From Rotaria socialis (taxonomy: Eukaryota; Rotifera; Eurotatoria; Philodinida; Philodinidae): a stretch of DNA of 64,000 bases. The notes beneath the pieces were generated by a model. The model saw only the letters and a program-made list of their open reading frames with translations. It had not been told where the DNA came from and made no database searches. Of this stretch, positions 48,962 to 60,428 are shown in pieces. The position numbers and the translations under genes are program-made. The stretch spans positions 268,204 to 332,203 of the forward strand of contig CAJNYU010003162.1 of NCBI GenBank assembly GCA_905331475.1, read 5' to 3'. Within the stretch, counting starts at the first letter, position 1. Each line of letters begins with the position of its first letter.

Positions 48962-51900
48962 TCATACACCCAATTTCGCCAGCTAAAAAAATTGAAAATA
49001 TTCATTTAAGAAAAAAATTCTTCTATCTTTTTTGAAATTTTTATTTACATGTTCAAGAAACTGTGACGCATTCACAAGTTCTGTGCATCCATAAACAACA
49101 CGTTTTGTTGCCATTGTTGATCGAGTTTTCGCATAGTCCTGCAAGTTTTGATATTCAATATAATTACCACCACCAATCATAAAAACAATAGCATCACTAA
49201 ATGATTGACGATTACGAGCAACATTCGCACTAAATAAGATGAAGAAAAATATAATTCCATCGCTTTTTTTTTGTTCTTTTGTTAAACATGAATTTTAAAT
49301 TTTAGTATTAATTCACTAAAGGCCTATTTTTTATTCTTACTTATTCTCAATTGAACGATTACTATAGGAAATATAAATTGGCGAATGTTTTATGGAATAA
49401 ATTCTGTCTCTTTAATCGACTAGAATAAAGTTTCTATTTACCTGTCTGCTGGTCGTAGAAGTTTAGGATCGAAGTATCGATAATCATCAGTTTCAGGTGA
49501 TGAACGGCTTTCCATTAGATTATCGAGGATTTTTGTTACTGGCAGTTTCTTAAATATACGATAATTATCACAATAGATAAAAATAAAAAAAAGGAAGATA
49601 TATACATATTGCTTCACAACGAGATTTTTAACGCCTTCCATGGCGAATTTCGATGCTTTGTTGACCAAATTCGAGAACATTCTAAACGGTATTATAGACA
49701 GATTAAGTCATAATCTTAACATGGGAATTTCTTCTAAAGATATGAGACAAGTTCGCTTTTGCTAAAAATGCTGCATTGCTAATTATCTTCACACATGATC
49801 CATCAAAAAAATTGCCTATTCATGATATCCTAAGAATAGTTATATTAGAAAGTTTGCTCTCGTAAGACTAGCATGACTCATGTGAAAGTTGCAGCGAACT
49901 AAAGTCTTGAAATTCCAGTTTTTAAACTGCTTCGAACCGAATGCACCAGATTCCTATAAGTACCAATATATGACATAACTCAATGATTAGCAAATTGACT
50001 TTCAGCATAAATTAGTGTTTCTCATCTGTTACAATCTCTTGAGGGGGCTGAGAAAGGCTGCTGTGCTGAAATTTTACAAGCAAGCAATTCTTGCAAATTA
50101 CGAACGAGTTTGGACTCTTCATACCCCATTGTTGTTGTTCCACCTTCTCTTGCTTGCGAGACGACACTCATTTTACTAATTGATTTCCAACGTTTGATAT
50201 ATGCTATTGCTTCCAAATGTGTGCAATTAGATCCTCTTAATATTGTCATATATTGATCGAGTTCACTCTAAATAGATCAATATGAAAAGAATCTACTGAT
50301 CTTAATTATTTTGCTTTAAAGTACTTGTGTCATCGTCGGTGTACAGATGTAATGGATTAAAAATAGACGAAGTTTATCTTCCGGTGTACCAGCTGAAAAT
50401 ATACCGTGAGAAATATTCTATTGAATTTTGTTTAATTTTTTACCTGCTGGATCTGATAGAACTTCCATCAGTGATTTTTCCTATTGAATTTATTAAAATT
50501 GATAAAACAAAAGCTGAGAAATGTATTTACTTGAACTTGTTTGGTTATTAATTTTTCTTCTGTTTCAAAGAAAACATCCAACTTTCGTTTCTATTAAAAT
50601 AGAACGAAGAAACGGGAAACTATTTTTCCGAAGAAAAGATGAATGCATCATCATGCATACTTTTATTTGATCAAGTAGTGCTGTAGCAATATTGGTGTGT
50701 AAATCCAGTAATCGTTTTTTTTCTAATAATTCCGGTAGTGAACTAACGGCACTTGTTAATTTACTTGTTGTATCATTTAACAAACTAATAGCTAAATCTT
50801 CAGCGTCCCCTTTAATACCCTAGACATAAACATAAATTTATGCTTAAATTGTCATTTTTCATTTTGAACCAAAATAAACAAACCATTGCAGTTTTCAGAC
50901 GTGTCACTTCGCCTTCCAATTGTCGATAACGTTCAAGTTCTTCTTGTATAGATTCAGCGACTATAGGAAAAGGACTAAACATAAACAGATAGAGAATTTT
51001 AGGATGTTTTTCTTGTCTGTTCAATTCGTTTGAATTTAACATACTTTCCTTTTTGTTGTTTCCAAAATTTATCCGTTGGAATCAGATCATATGTACGTCG
51101 TTTCGATGGATGCCGTCCATCACCCGTTGTAATTGTTTCATCAAATTCTTCAATTTCAACTCGATTCAATTTGAAATCCTATTAAACAAGCAAAACAAGG
51201 AAGAAGTTTAATTTTTCTATGGAACTTTTAAATTTATTTACTAGAATATCATGAGCTAATGCTTGATAAGTCCATGTATGATGAAGTAGTGATGCTAGAT
51301 CGATACTTCGATCTAATATAACGAGAAGAGGCCGTTGAAAACTAAACGATAACAATACATGCAACATGTGTTAATTAACTTAATGAACTCTAAGATTTGA
51401 CAAGTCATAGTCGAGTTATCTAAGTATACACTCAACTGTATCGATCAGACACGTTAATATAAGAAAATAACCGTTGAACCATACAACATGAGATTCTCCA
51501 TATTCGCATAGATTCAAATAGAATCTGTTTTTCAAAATGTTAATTGTTTAATTATCTACTTATCTGTCGACAAATAGAAATCATAGAGCTGGAAACTGTA
51601 TTTTACGCTTGCAAGTTGTTCATGTTACTAACTCCTAATAATACTGAAATAATGTTTTCGCTTTTAGTTCTATAGCGCGTATTGATCTATAATTTTGCAG
51701 AGAATCAAAACTCAAGAATATGCTAAGAAAATGCTGACATCCTCATTCGTTATGATATAATCTGTTTTGTTAGTGCATACCTATGGAGTTAAGACGTGAA
51801 GTATAGCTTCGCTGCTATTACTAATCGTAGACAATATTTTTCATTTAATCCCTCAACACAATGGCAAATAACTTTTGTATTATAATAAGACTTTGTTTAC

Positions 51901-53556
51901 ATACAGTCGTTGATCGTATGTCAACAATGTCTGTGATGTTTCAACGATAACATGCACGAAGAGGGAGGTTCCAAAGGTTCTTAAACATTCCTTTTCGATT
52001 GTGCTTAAAAGAAATATATGCGACATCAACATGTCGTTTTACTGAGTAAACAGATTAGACTATTGCCCTCTTCCTGTATGATGTTTATCGAGTTTTTGGC
52101 CCAACTCTCATGTCAGAACAATTTTAAAATGCGAGCTTTTAACAAATTCATTCAGTGCGATACAAAGAAAATTCGTTTTAGTACAATTTGAAATGATCTA
52201 GCTTATTGATTGAGAAATAAATAAAAATATGTTGTACAAGTGATTTTGTAGCGGGTGAGTATTGCATTTCTTTTGGTACGAAATATATTGCATCTTTACA
52301 ATCGATTATCATAGCATTTCCTTATCATGATTCGTTCAATCTCTTTTCTAGATTTTGCAGATGAAAACAAACCTTAAGGCTCCAGTCGCCATGGAATCCG
52401 ACGAGAAGAGACTATTACGAGGATCACGTAGATTTTCACGTAATTTTTTATCGAGTTTCTAAATCAAGAGCAACAACATTTTTGTTTTGATTCATTCTTT
52501 TCTTTCGAAATAAAGAATACAAACTTCGCCAACGATTTCTGCTGCTTCTCCTTTCGGACATCGAATAATTGGAACCGAACCTAAATAAATAAGACAATCA
52601 ATTTTTATTAGTAATCGATTTAAAAAAATTCTATACCAAGTGTTACACACACTGAAAAAAGACTATCAACAATTGTTCCGATAATTTGATCCATTTGGAC
52701 ATCAAGCATTTGTGGCCGATTGAGAGCTATGAAATGAAAACAAATCTAAGGGCATATTTAACTATGTAAAACTATTTACCAAAATACGATATGCTATCTC
52801 TTCCTGCCTGTCTTAAACAAAGCAGATCATCTTCAAGTGTGATAAAATCAAGATATTGATCATAGATCTAATAGAAAATAATGATGAATGTACGTGAATG
52901 TCTCTTGTTGGCTTCTTTTTACTTTAGCTATATTCTGTTGAACATTAGATTCAAGTGCAGCTGTTGCTAAATCTTCAAGAAGATCACGCGGAATTGGAGC
53001 AATGAAATTCAAATAATAGGATTCATATAAACCTTCTGCTAAATCCTACGAACGATTTTACATGCATAATTAGAATTTCTTTGAAAAAATATCTATTTAC
53101 TTTGCCTATTCGAGCTATATTGTCTTTCGTTGGCATAATAAAATAGACTGCAGCAATTTCATCAACTGGGTCACGATCTGATTTTAATGATCTATTGAAA
53201 AAAGTTCATTCATATTATATTTTTTTATTCCATCGTAGATAAATTACGTACACGTGTAATGTAACACCAAGATCACGAAGTTCTTTCACGGTTAGTAAAG
53301 GTGAAATAATATCTTGGCCTAATTCATCATAAATAAGAACTTTCCAAGCTAAATCTGTACCAGTTGATTTCATTAATGATAACGAAGATGTATTTAAATT
53401 GAGCATTTGCTTTAGAGTCGCTTAATAAAGAAAACAAAAGTGATTGTAATGCATCCTTTGCTTTGCTTTTCGTTTGAGCAAGCAAGATTTTTATTATTTA
53501 GGCATACCTATATGACGATCACGCAAGGATAGTGGTCCGCTTGTTGCAGTGGCCAT
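48962..53556 (-). CDS. SCFD1: SCFD1/Sly1, Sec1/Munc18 vesicle-fusion protein
   Basis: Twenty-one exons join to about 649 residues (human about 642): 53508-53556, 53252-53420, 53101-53191, 52923-53045, 52780-52867, 52637-52726, 52525-52580, 52373-52458, 51242-51341, 51045-51178, 50884-50974, 50661-50819, 50531-50590, 50444-50480, 50325-50392, 50125-50267, 49606-49681, 49442-49548, 49341-49361, 49049-49229 and 48962-48982. Diagnostic stretches: [123 protein letters not shown] and [16 protein letters not shown]. Sly1 binds syntaxin-5-type SNAREs and drives ER-Golgi fusion. Two coding exons are only 21 nt. Introns 8 (about 1.03 kb) and 16 (about 0.44 kb) are unusually long for this gene. Confidence 0.93.
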
Positions 53557-54809
53557 TTTCAGACGAAGTTAAACAATAATAATAATAAATAGTAAACGTA
53601 GCAATTTATCAATAATACTAGTTGTGGTGTGGCGATGGCACAGAGAGAACAATCATTTGTTTATTCGTCAGTTTTACGCATCCATTGACAGAATGACATG
53701 AGAGAAGAGGGCGCTAGATTACGTAGATATATTCTCCTGTAATACAAAATATGAAAATTAAAGTACAGATGATTGGTAAATATTGATAGAAAATATTTGT
53801 GTTGGGCAATTTTTACTTATGTATGTGCGCTAGCTTTGAGAAACAGGTAGTAAAATATGATTATTATATCTCCAGTGAGAGGGTTTGGCTCTGTGAATTT
53901 TCAACAGATTCGCATCGAAAATATCTAGACGTACTAATTAAGAATCCAATTCAATTCTTGAACAGATCGAGCCGCCAACTAGACTCCTATTTTGAATTTC
54001 CTACATGAACATCGTGAGGAGCACTAAGAATTTGCATACTTCGCTCTCACTATAGTTTCCCACCGACACTGATCAAGACAAAGTCAGAAAATATATTGAT
54101 TGTCTACAGTTGCTTGTATCAACAAACTCCTTCAGCAGATAACCAAAACTCTATTCTACCCATTTTCTACATCTCCTCAGATAAATATGTAACATCTCTT
54201 TTATTTGTTATGAAGACGAAACGATGAGTTAATTTTCGTTCATTAATAGAAAAAGTTCTTTTTATTTTAAGATTTACACACTTGTTAGATTTAATGACAA
54301 AAAATTCGGAATATTTCTACGATGTGCTTGTTGCATTTTTTATACAGCAACCGCATTTTATTGGTCGCGTACCTGTTTTATGCATTGAGGTTTTTTGTTT
54401 GCTTTATTTATATAGATTAATAAAGTAATATTAATTAACTGTCACTTCCCATTTATTCATCAAAGGGCTTATTAGTGGGCTACCAACAGTGAGGAAAGTA
54501 TCCTTCCGGTATTAGCCAGTCGAATTTTTACAAGTAGGCGACTGAAAGGAATTTCATCTCTTTCCTTATGTTTAGGTATTGTTTTTGTCACTATTTACGA
54601 TGAGTAACGTTTCTTTGCTTTGTTGCACGATGGAAATTTTTTGAAAGTATGATTCATGATTTGTATAAGTGGGATAAGACCTTCGGTGTTTTTTTCTAAA
54701 TAAAATAGTCATGTTAAAATGAATCTTCTCTTCTATTTAAAATAAAAGAATCCTACGCAATAGGTTGACTTTGTGTCTCATATAACATTGCTTAGTAAAG
54801 ACAACTAAA
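53557..54809. other. Intergenic, no gene seen
   Basis: Divergent spacer between SCFD1 (-) and the small two-exon gene (+). No exon or repeat recognised. Confidence 0.4.
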
Positions 54810-55159
54810 ATGCCAAATTTAAGCATAGACAAAAAAGAAAAAGTAAGTTGGACTTCGATGTTTTTGTTATTGTAAACTTAAGACAAGTTTTTTAGGATGT
54901 ATTACCTTTATCCAATCACGAAAATCTTATGGGTTTGATAAATCCTTTAAAAACAATTGATCTAGTCACGAACAACCAATTTTCTGGTAGTCAACTTATT
55001 TCTTGTAAATCTATGAGCAATTTATCCACTTCGAAGCAGAACGATGATCTCCAGAATGAAATCGACAGTCACATTATCGGATTTCAAAAATATCAATGGG
55101 CTAAATATGGCCGCACTATGCCAACAAATTGGATTGATCCATTCGAAACATATGATTAA
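54810..55159 (+). CDS. Small hypothetical protein, two exons
   Basis: Exon 1 54810-54842 (MPNLSIDKKEK) and exon 2 54896-55159 join in phase 0 with a GTAAGT donor and a TTTTTTAG acceptor, giving 98 residues. The product is polar with no TM helix. The C-terminus (FQKYQWAKYGRTMPTNWIDP) is aromatic-rich and looks conserved, as in small axonemal or microtubule-associated proteins, but I cannot name the family. A (TA)n repeat follows 8 bp after the stop. Confidence 0.6.
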
Positions 55160-55164
55160 GAGAA

Positions 55165-55200
<36 letters not shown>

Positions 55201-56585
55201 CATAAAGCTATTCTGTAAATATTTTGTGTTGTATTTTATCTCAGATAAAATATTTTTTATATAAAAAAAAGAACGATTTGAAGCACAATCAAATAATTTC
55301 ATGTTGCTGAAATATGAAATAAATGATTTATTGTTTTGTAAATGTAAACTGCAGAATTCAGACGAAAGAAATTCAGTAGATGCTTGATCCACTGATACTG
55401 ATGTATGAAAAAATCATGTAAAATCTTAAAATCCAATATCACTATTCGTTTTGGTGTATTTTCTTAAAGAAAAAAAAGAATATTTGACAAAACAAGTAGA
55501 ACTTCTTGTGATGGATTGAAAATCTGCATGTACATATATTGTTTTTTTTTGTAATAAAAACAGCTTTCATCTAGTAACGAACAGAATTTCGTTTGCTCTA
55601 ATACCTATGAAGAACGTTTGTAACAACTACAAAAACTGCAGAAGCGAAATACTGATTTTTTATAGTATAGAATTCAATCGGTGAAAAATCAAACATAGTG
55701 AACTCTATTTTGAATATACTTGATCTCAAATATTAATATTATAAAAAACTTTATGCAAGAGATAAGCTTATATAGTCACTACTATTTTATCCTTTTCTTC
55801 TATTTAGTCAATCGTTTCGATCACTTAATTGAGAGAGTCGGAGATGAAAAGAAAGCAAATTGCCCATGAAGCATATAGTGCAATGGTATTTTTTTTAAAA
55901 TAAATGTTACTGTTTGATACGCTTGGATGATTCTTACCATATACAAAAGGTATTCATATTTCTATGTGCACATGGCTGCACGGTACGTACTGTTGTGTAA
56001 TTTTATATTGTATTATTTGATATTTTCCAATTGGGCGTGCCTACAACAAGACTCAATGAGTGCTATGCAAAATCCGAACATAAATCGTTATCGTCTCCAC
56101 GTGTAACACAGTTAAGGTCTCGTGAACTTCTGACTTCTTTTCAATAGAATTCCATGGTATTTATTCTCACTTTTCAACTGTCCTAACATCAAAGAGTTGG
56201 TAGCGATATAACTGTGTGAATCTTGAACAACTTCTGAGTTTTACTTAAGACAATCTCTGGATACTTATACATTCTAGAATAGTGCTTGCTTCACTTTCAC
56301 AAAACCAAATCAATGACTCGCTTTTCAGCTCACTCGAATAGATTCATTTCTGCTGACTTGATGACATTTTAGCATGTTTCACTGATGAATACTATTAACT
56401 ATGGAATTTTTTTTTATTATGCATTAACTGACGGCTCCATGAGCCCTTACAGTACATGTGCGTATAGAAGGTAAAATAGTAGTGAAGACTGAAAGGATAG
56501 GATGACGATAACAAACAGAGGAAGAGAATAGAACATATAAGAATCACACAAAGAGAGGGTAAAGATCATTAAGATCGACATATAT
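55160..56585. other. Intergenic with TA microsatellite
   Basis: A (TA)n microsatellite of about 14 units lies at 55168-55195. The remainder is AT-rich with no supportable exon. Confidence 0.45.
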
Positions 56586-57490
56586 GTTGGAGGGGAGATT
56601 CAAATCTAGGGGAAATTAAAATTTCAATCTCCCCTAGGGCAAATTAAAATTTTTTCCTTTCCTACAGATTTCATATGAAGATTCAAAGATTCTAGTTTCA
56701 CCTTGGGCGAATTAAAATTCCCCTAGACAATATTAAATACATCATTTTTTTTGTTTCATATTTCCATGAAAATAACTAGGGGTGCAACGGTGGCGATCAA
56801 AAACCGTTCCACCGTCACCGTTTGACCGCTCGAGACCGGTGAAACCGTGGAGCAGTGCACCGTTGGACCGCTCGAGACCGGTGAAACCGTGGAGCAGTGC
56901 ACCGTTGGACCGGTGCATCGGTGGACCGGGTCCCGGTGGGACCGGTGAAATGGTGGACCGGGGCCCGGTTCACCGGTGAAAGCCGGAAAGACTACGAAAC
57001 ACCTACGGTGAAGGCCGTTTTTTTCTAAGATTCAGAGATATCTCTATCAGTGTGATCTGGTAGCCCCACTTTACCGGCCTTCACCGTAGGTGTTTTGTAG
57101 TCTTTTTGGGTTTCACCGGTCACACCGGGGCCTGACCCACCGATGCACCGGTCACACCGGGGCCCGGTCCAACGGTGCACTGCTCCACCGTTTCACCGGT
57201 CTCGAGCGGTGAAACGGTGACGGTGGAACGGTTTTTGATCGTCACCGTTGGATTCCTAGTTATTTTCATGGAAATATGAAACAAAAAAAAATGATGTATT
57301 TAATATTGTCTAGGGGAATTTTAATTCGCCCAAGGTGAAAGTAGAATCTTTGAATCTTCATATGAAATCGGCAGGAAAAGAAAGAATTTTAATTTGCCCT
57401 AGGTGAAATAAAAATCTTCGATTTTATATATAAAATGCATAGGAAAGAGGAAGATTTTAATTTCCCCTAGATTTTAATCTCCCCTCCAAC
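56586..57490. mobile_element. 905-bp palindromic element with GC-rich ACCGG core
   Basis: Long inverted repeat covering almost the whole element. The left end GTTGGAGGGGAGATTCAAAT pairs with the right end ATTTTAATCTCCCCTCCAAC, and inner blocks (GGCGAATTAAAATTCCCCTAG, TATTTCCATGAAAATAACTA, GTTTCACCGGTCTCGAGCGG) also mirror each other around a spacer at about 57010-57075. The inner arms are GC-rich and built of ACCGGTG/CACCGGT units, with a tandem unit of about 52 bp at 56816-56906 present twice in the left arm only. Flanks are ATATAT on both sides, consistent with a TA-type or short AT target duplication. No coding capacity. Confidence 0.85.
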
Positions 57491-57560
57491 ATATATATTA
57501 AAGTAATTGGTCATCTTCTCACCGATACCGTGCACCATTATACTAATGGCACCACCGCCG

Positions 57561-57630
57561 TACTGATGGAAGGAATCGAACCTTCTGATCTCTGAATTCA
57601 GATGCATAGAGCCACTACACCATCCCCAGC
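57561..57630 (-). other. tRNA-like sequence with intact box A and box B
   Basis: Read on the minus strand it has TGGTGTAGTGG (box A form), a D-arm able to pair GTGT with ATGC, and GAAGG-TTCGATT-CCTTC, a complete T-arm with a perfect GGTTCGATTCC box B. The anticodon arm is about 5 nt too short and forms only CTGAATTCAG, and the acceptor stem pairs poorly. This is a tRNA pseudogene or the head of a SINE, not a working tRNA. Confidence 0.5.
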
Positions 57631-57689
57631 AACTATGGAAATTTTTTCATGTCTTAATCCACGTCCTCATTGTAATCTATTTTTTTTAG

Positions 57690-58922
57690 ATGAAAAAAAT
57701 TTTAATCTTAATTTCCATTTTTTACTGTATCAACGCAAAACTATTAACAAACAGTACATGTAATGATTGCATAGGAAAAATCCACTCCAAACAAGATTTA
57801 CAACTAGCTAGGCAGAGTCTAGTTATTGATAAAAATCAATTTTGTCACAATAAACAATATACATTTATTATTATTGTGAAATCAGGAAGCTTTGGAAAGC
57901 GAAATTTCACACGTTCTACATGGGCCAAAGAAATTAGTGAGCATTTTAAAATACCTATTCTATATGCCATTGGTTATCCAAAAGATCCTCATCTCCAAAA
58001 ATATATTATTGCTGAAGATCTTCTATATCATGATTTACTACAATTCAATATTGTTGAAAGTTACTATAATTTAACATTGAAAACCACAAGTGTTTTACTG
58101 TGGTATGATCGATATTGTTCGAAAAATAGTGAATATCTTTTATATGTCGATGACGATGTACTTATACATGTCGATAAATTAATCATGTATATGCATCGAA
58201 CGGTTAGCAATGATTCCATTCAAGGTTGGTTCGAAAACTCTGGACACATTCAACGTAAAGGTATGGGTGGAGTATCAGTAGACGATTTTCCTATTGATGT
58301 TGTACCAGATTATTTATGGGGTGCAGCAGTAGTATATCCGTCACATATAATATCGAATCAATTGATTGGCGCTATATTTAATTCAACGGTACCTATATTT
58401 TTTCGTGATGATGTTTTCATCAACGGATTTATGGCTCAACAAGCTGGAGTAAAACGAGAACAGATGACAGGAATTTTGTGTTTTGATCCAACAGAAGATG
58501 ATTTAGATTCGAACATGATTGTCATCGATTTTAAAAATGAAGAAGCTCGTGAAAATACTTGGAATTGCTATAGAAATGGTATTACATGCAATAAAAATTT
58601 ACCTTTATTATTGTTCAAAATTTTCAGTGGAATATTTTTATCCATGGTGTTAATTGGTTCTTGTTGTAAATGCTTCATGAGAACAGTTTATTATGGTCAT
58701 TTAAAATATGAGTGCTATCAGTGCTTTTATGGATTATATCACTTGTTTAAGCAAAATATCGTTTTAATATCAATGGTGAATAAACAACAACATTCGAGGA
58801 CTGTAGTGCAACATGTTTTTTTGTTACTTCAATGGTTGATTCATTTAAGAGTCATGTGTTTAAGGATAGTATTTTTTCTAGTTGTTATCAGTATTGTGTA
58901 TTTTTTTTCATCGAATAAATGA
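57690..58922 (+). CDS. GT31 beta-1,3-glycosyltransferase-like protein (copy 1)
   Basis: Single-exon ORF of 410 residues. An N-terminal signal peptide (1-16, MKKILILISIFYCINA) replaces the type II anchor usual in the family. The GT31 domain shows FTRSTWAKE (about 72-80), YVDDDVLIHVDKL with the DxD metal site (about 151-163), PDYLWGAAVVYPS, and FRDDVFINGFMAQQAG, equivalent to the EDV-x-x-G catalytic motif. Two C-terminal hydrophobic helices (about 306-328 and 383-406) are unusual. GT31 enzymes add Gal, GlcNAc or GalNAc in beta-1,3 linkage; the sugar here cannot be told. The ATG directly follows a TTTTTTTTAG acceptor, suggesting a 5' UTR intron or trans-splice site. It is a tandem paralogue of the gene at 61930-63159. 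Confidence 0.82.
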   Translation: MKKILILISIFYCINAKLLTNSTCNDCIGKIHSKQDLQLARQSLVIDKNQFCHNKQYTFIIIVKSGSFGKRNFTRSTWAKEISEHFKIPILYAIGYPKDPHLQKYIIAEDLLYHDLLQFNIVESYYNLTLKTTSVLLWYDRYCSKNSEYLLYVDDDVLIHVDKLIMYMHRTVSNDSIQGWFENSGHIQRKGMGGVSVDDFPIDVVPDYLWGAAVVYPSHIISNQLIGAIFNSTVPIFFRDDVFINGFMAQQAGVKREQMTGILCFDPTEDDLDSNMIVIDFKNEEARENTWNCYRNGITCNKNLPLLLFKIFSGIFLSMVLIGSCCKCFMRTVYYGHLKYECYQCFYGLYHLFKQNIVLISMVNKQQHSRTVVQHVFLLLQWLIHLRVMCLRIVFFLVVISIVYFFSSNK

Positions 58923-59152
58923 AATGTGATTTAAATCATAGCAATAAATTATGGTTGGCATGAAAAATATAGCACGTGACTGTTTCAATAGTATTTATTG
59001 AAATATTACTTTTATTAAATTAACGACATGATAATGAAGATAGAAAAATGGTTTCCAATGCAATGCTAGGAACGAATAGAACTATTGACTGTTATCAATA
59101 CTAAACTGATGGGTTGTACTTGTACCACTAGCTCCGGATATGATGAAACTAT
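58923..59152. other. 3' flank of GT31 copy 1
   Basis: Short spacer between the GT31 stop and the start of the next transposon. No exon seen. Confidence 0.4.
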
Positions 59153-60428
59153 TAGGGCCCTGTTGGAGCAATTCTCGTTCCTGATTTTCCCGTCCCGTTT
59201 CCCGCGAAAATCAGGAACGAGAATTCCAGTGGAGATTTCGGAAAAAGAGAACGGGAACGGGAATTATATAGAAAATTTGCCGCTCCCGAACATCTGTTCG
59301 TCCTATTTTTTTTACTAGAATGTATGGATGTAACAGTTTCTTATTTCATACAATTAACAAATATCTATTTAAAAAAATTCATAAGTTAATTTATTGCTCA
59401 CCACATCATTGATCATTACATCCATCATTTTCTTTATCATCATGGAAAGTACGATCATCAAGACTATATTGTAATACTTCAATATCATCATCTTCTCATT
59501 TCGAGGTTTTGTTCCATCCCTGTTTAGGATGTGGAGCTAGTTGCTCTTGGTCTTAATTGCTCGATCATCGGTGAATATGAAAGCTTTTAATAGTAAACGT
59601 GAAAAGTATCAATTGTTAGAGAAATGGTCAATGCGAAATTTCTCTCATCCATACGTTTGGTGCGATGTGTGATATGTTAAATGTGAAAAGCGAGATCTCG
59701 CGATGAGCTCCTATCAGCCTAGGGGTGTCGAATTGAAATTTCAGAAAATTTATTAAATCGACGAATAAATTTTCAAAATTTGAATTTTAAATAAATTAAA
59801 TTAAAAATTTTGTATCATTTAAATTGAAACTAAAGTGTTTGAAGTTCAAATTGATAAAATTAGTAGATATACACGCTTTTTGATTTGATTTCTATTATGT
59901 CAGGTCAAATTTGAATTTTTTTTGTTTTCTACAGTTAAAGCTAGCCATTCTTCTGGGCATTTGTGCTAATAAATATATTTTTATGAGTATCCCAGTATTT
60001 TGAAGAAGAAAGATGACGGATCCTGGATAATCTGTAGAGAAATTTTGACTGCTATGAGCAAATATTAACCTAAAATACTAGGTTCTACTCTCATTTAATG
60101 TTCACTACTGCTAAAATCACGTATTTTTCTCATAGCGATGATAAGTATTAATCCAAACAGTTTATTAAAGTTTCGTGAATTTAAATTTCAACTAAATAAA
60201 CTGTAAATTGACACCCCTATATCAGCCAATAAAAAAAACAAAAATATGAAAAACTTTCGGGAACGGAAAATGAGAGCGGGGATTCTGTAATTTTTTCGGA
60301 AACGGGAATAGATGAACGGGAATTTTTAATTTTCCGAGAACAGGAACGGAAGACGGGAAAAAATTTGTTTTTCGCGGGAATGGGAACGGAACACAGAAAT
60401 CAAACAAAGTCGTTCCCGCAGGACCCTA
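59153..60428. mobile_element. Non-autonomous DNA transposon with CGGGAACGG subterminal repeats
   Basis: The ends read TAGGGCCCTG (59153) and, inverted, TAGGGTCCTG (ending 60428). Copies of CGGGAACGGGAA/TTCCCGTTCC-type motifs crowd both subterminal regions (59180-59290 and 60250-60425), and a stem-loop (AATTCTCGTTCCTGATTTT with its complement) lies next to the left end. No clear target duplication. On the minus strand at about 59410-59565 a degenerate coding stretch reads LAPHPKQGWNKTSK, a stop, then DDDIEVLQYSLDDRTFHDD, possibly the acidic tail of a lost transposase. It lies between the two GT31 copies. hAT-like by motif layout, which is inference. Confidence 0.65.

Noticed and set aside
57561..57630. 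Functional tRNA (Gln-like by its D- and T-arms)
   Set aside because: The anticodon arm is about 5 nt short and the acceptor stem does not pair, so only a tRNA-like call is justified.
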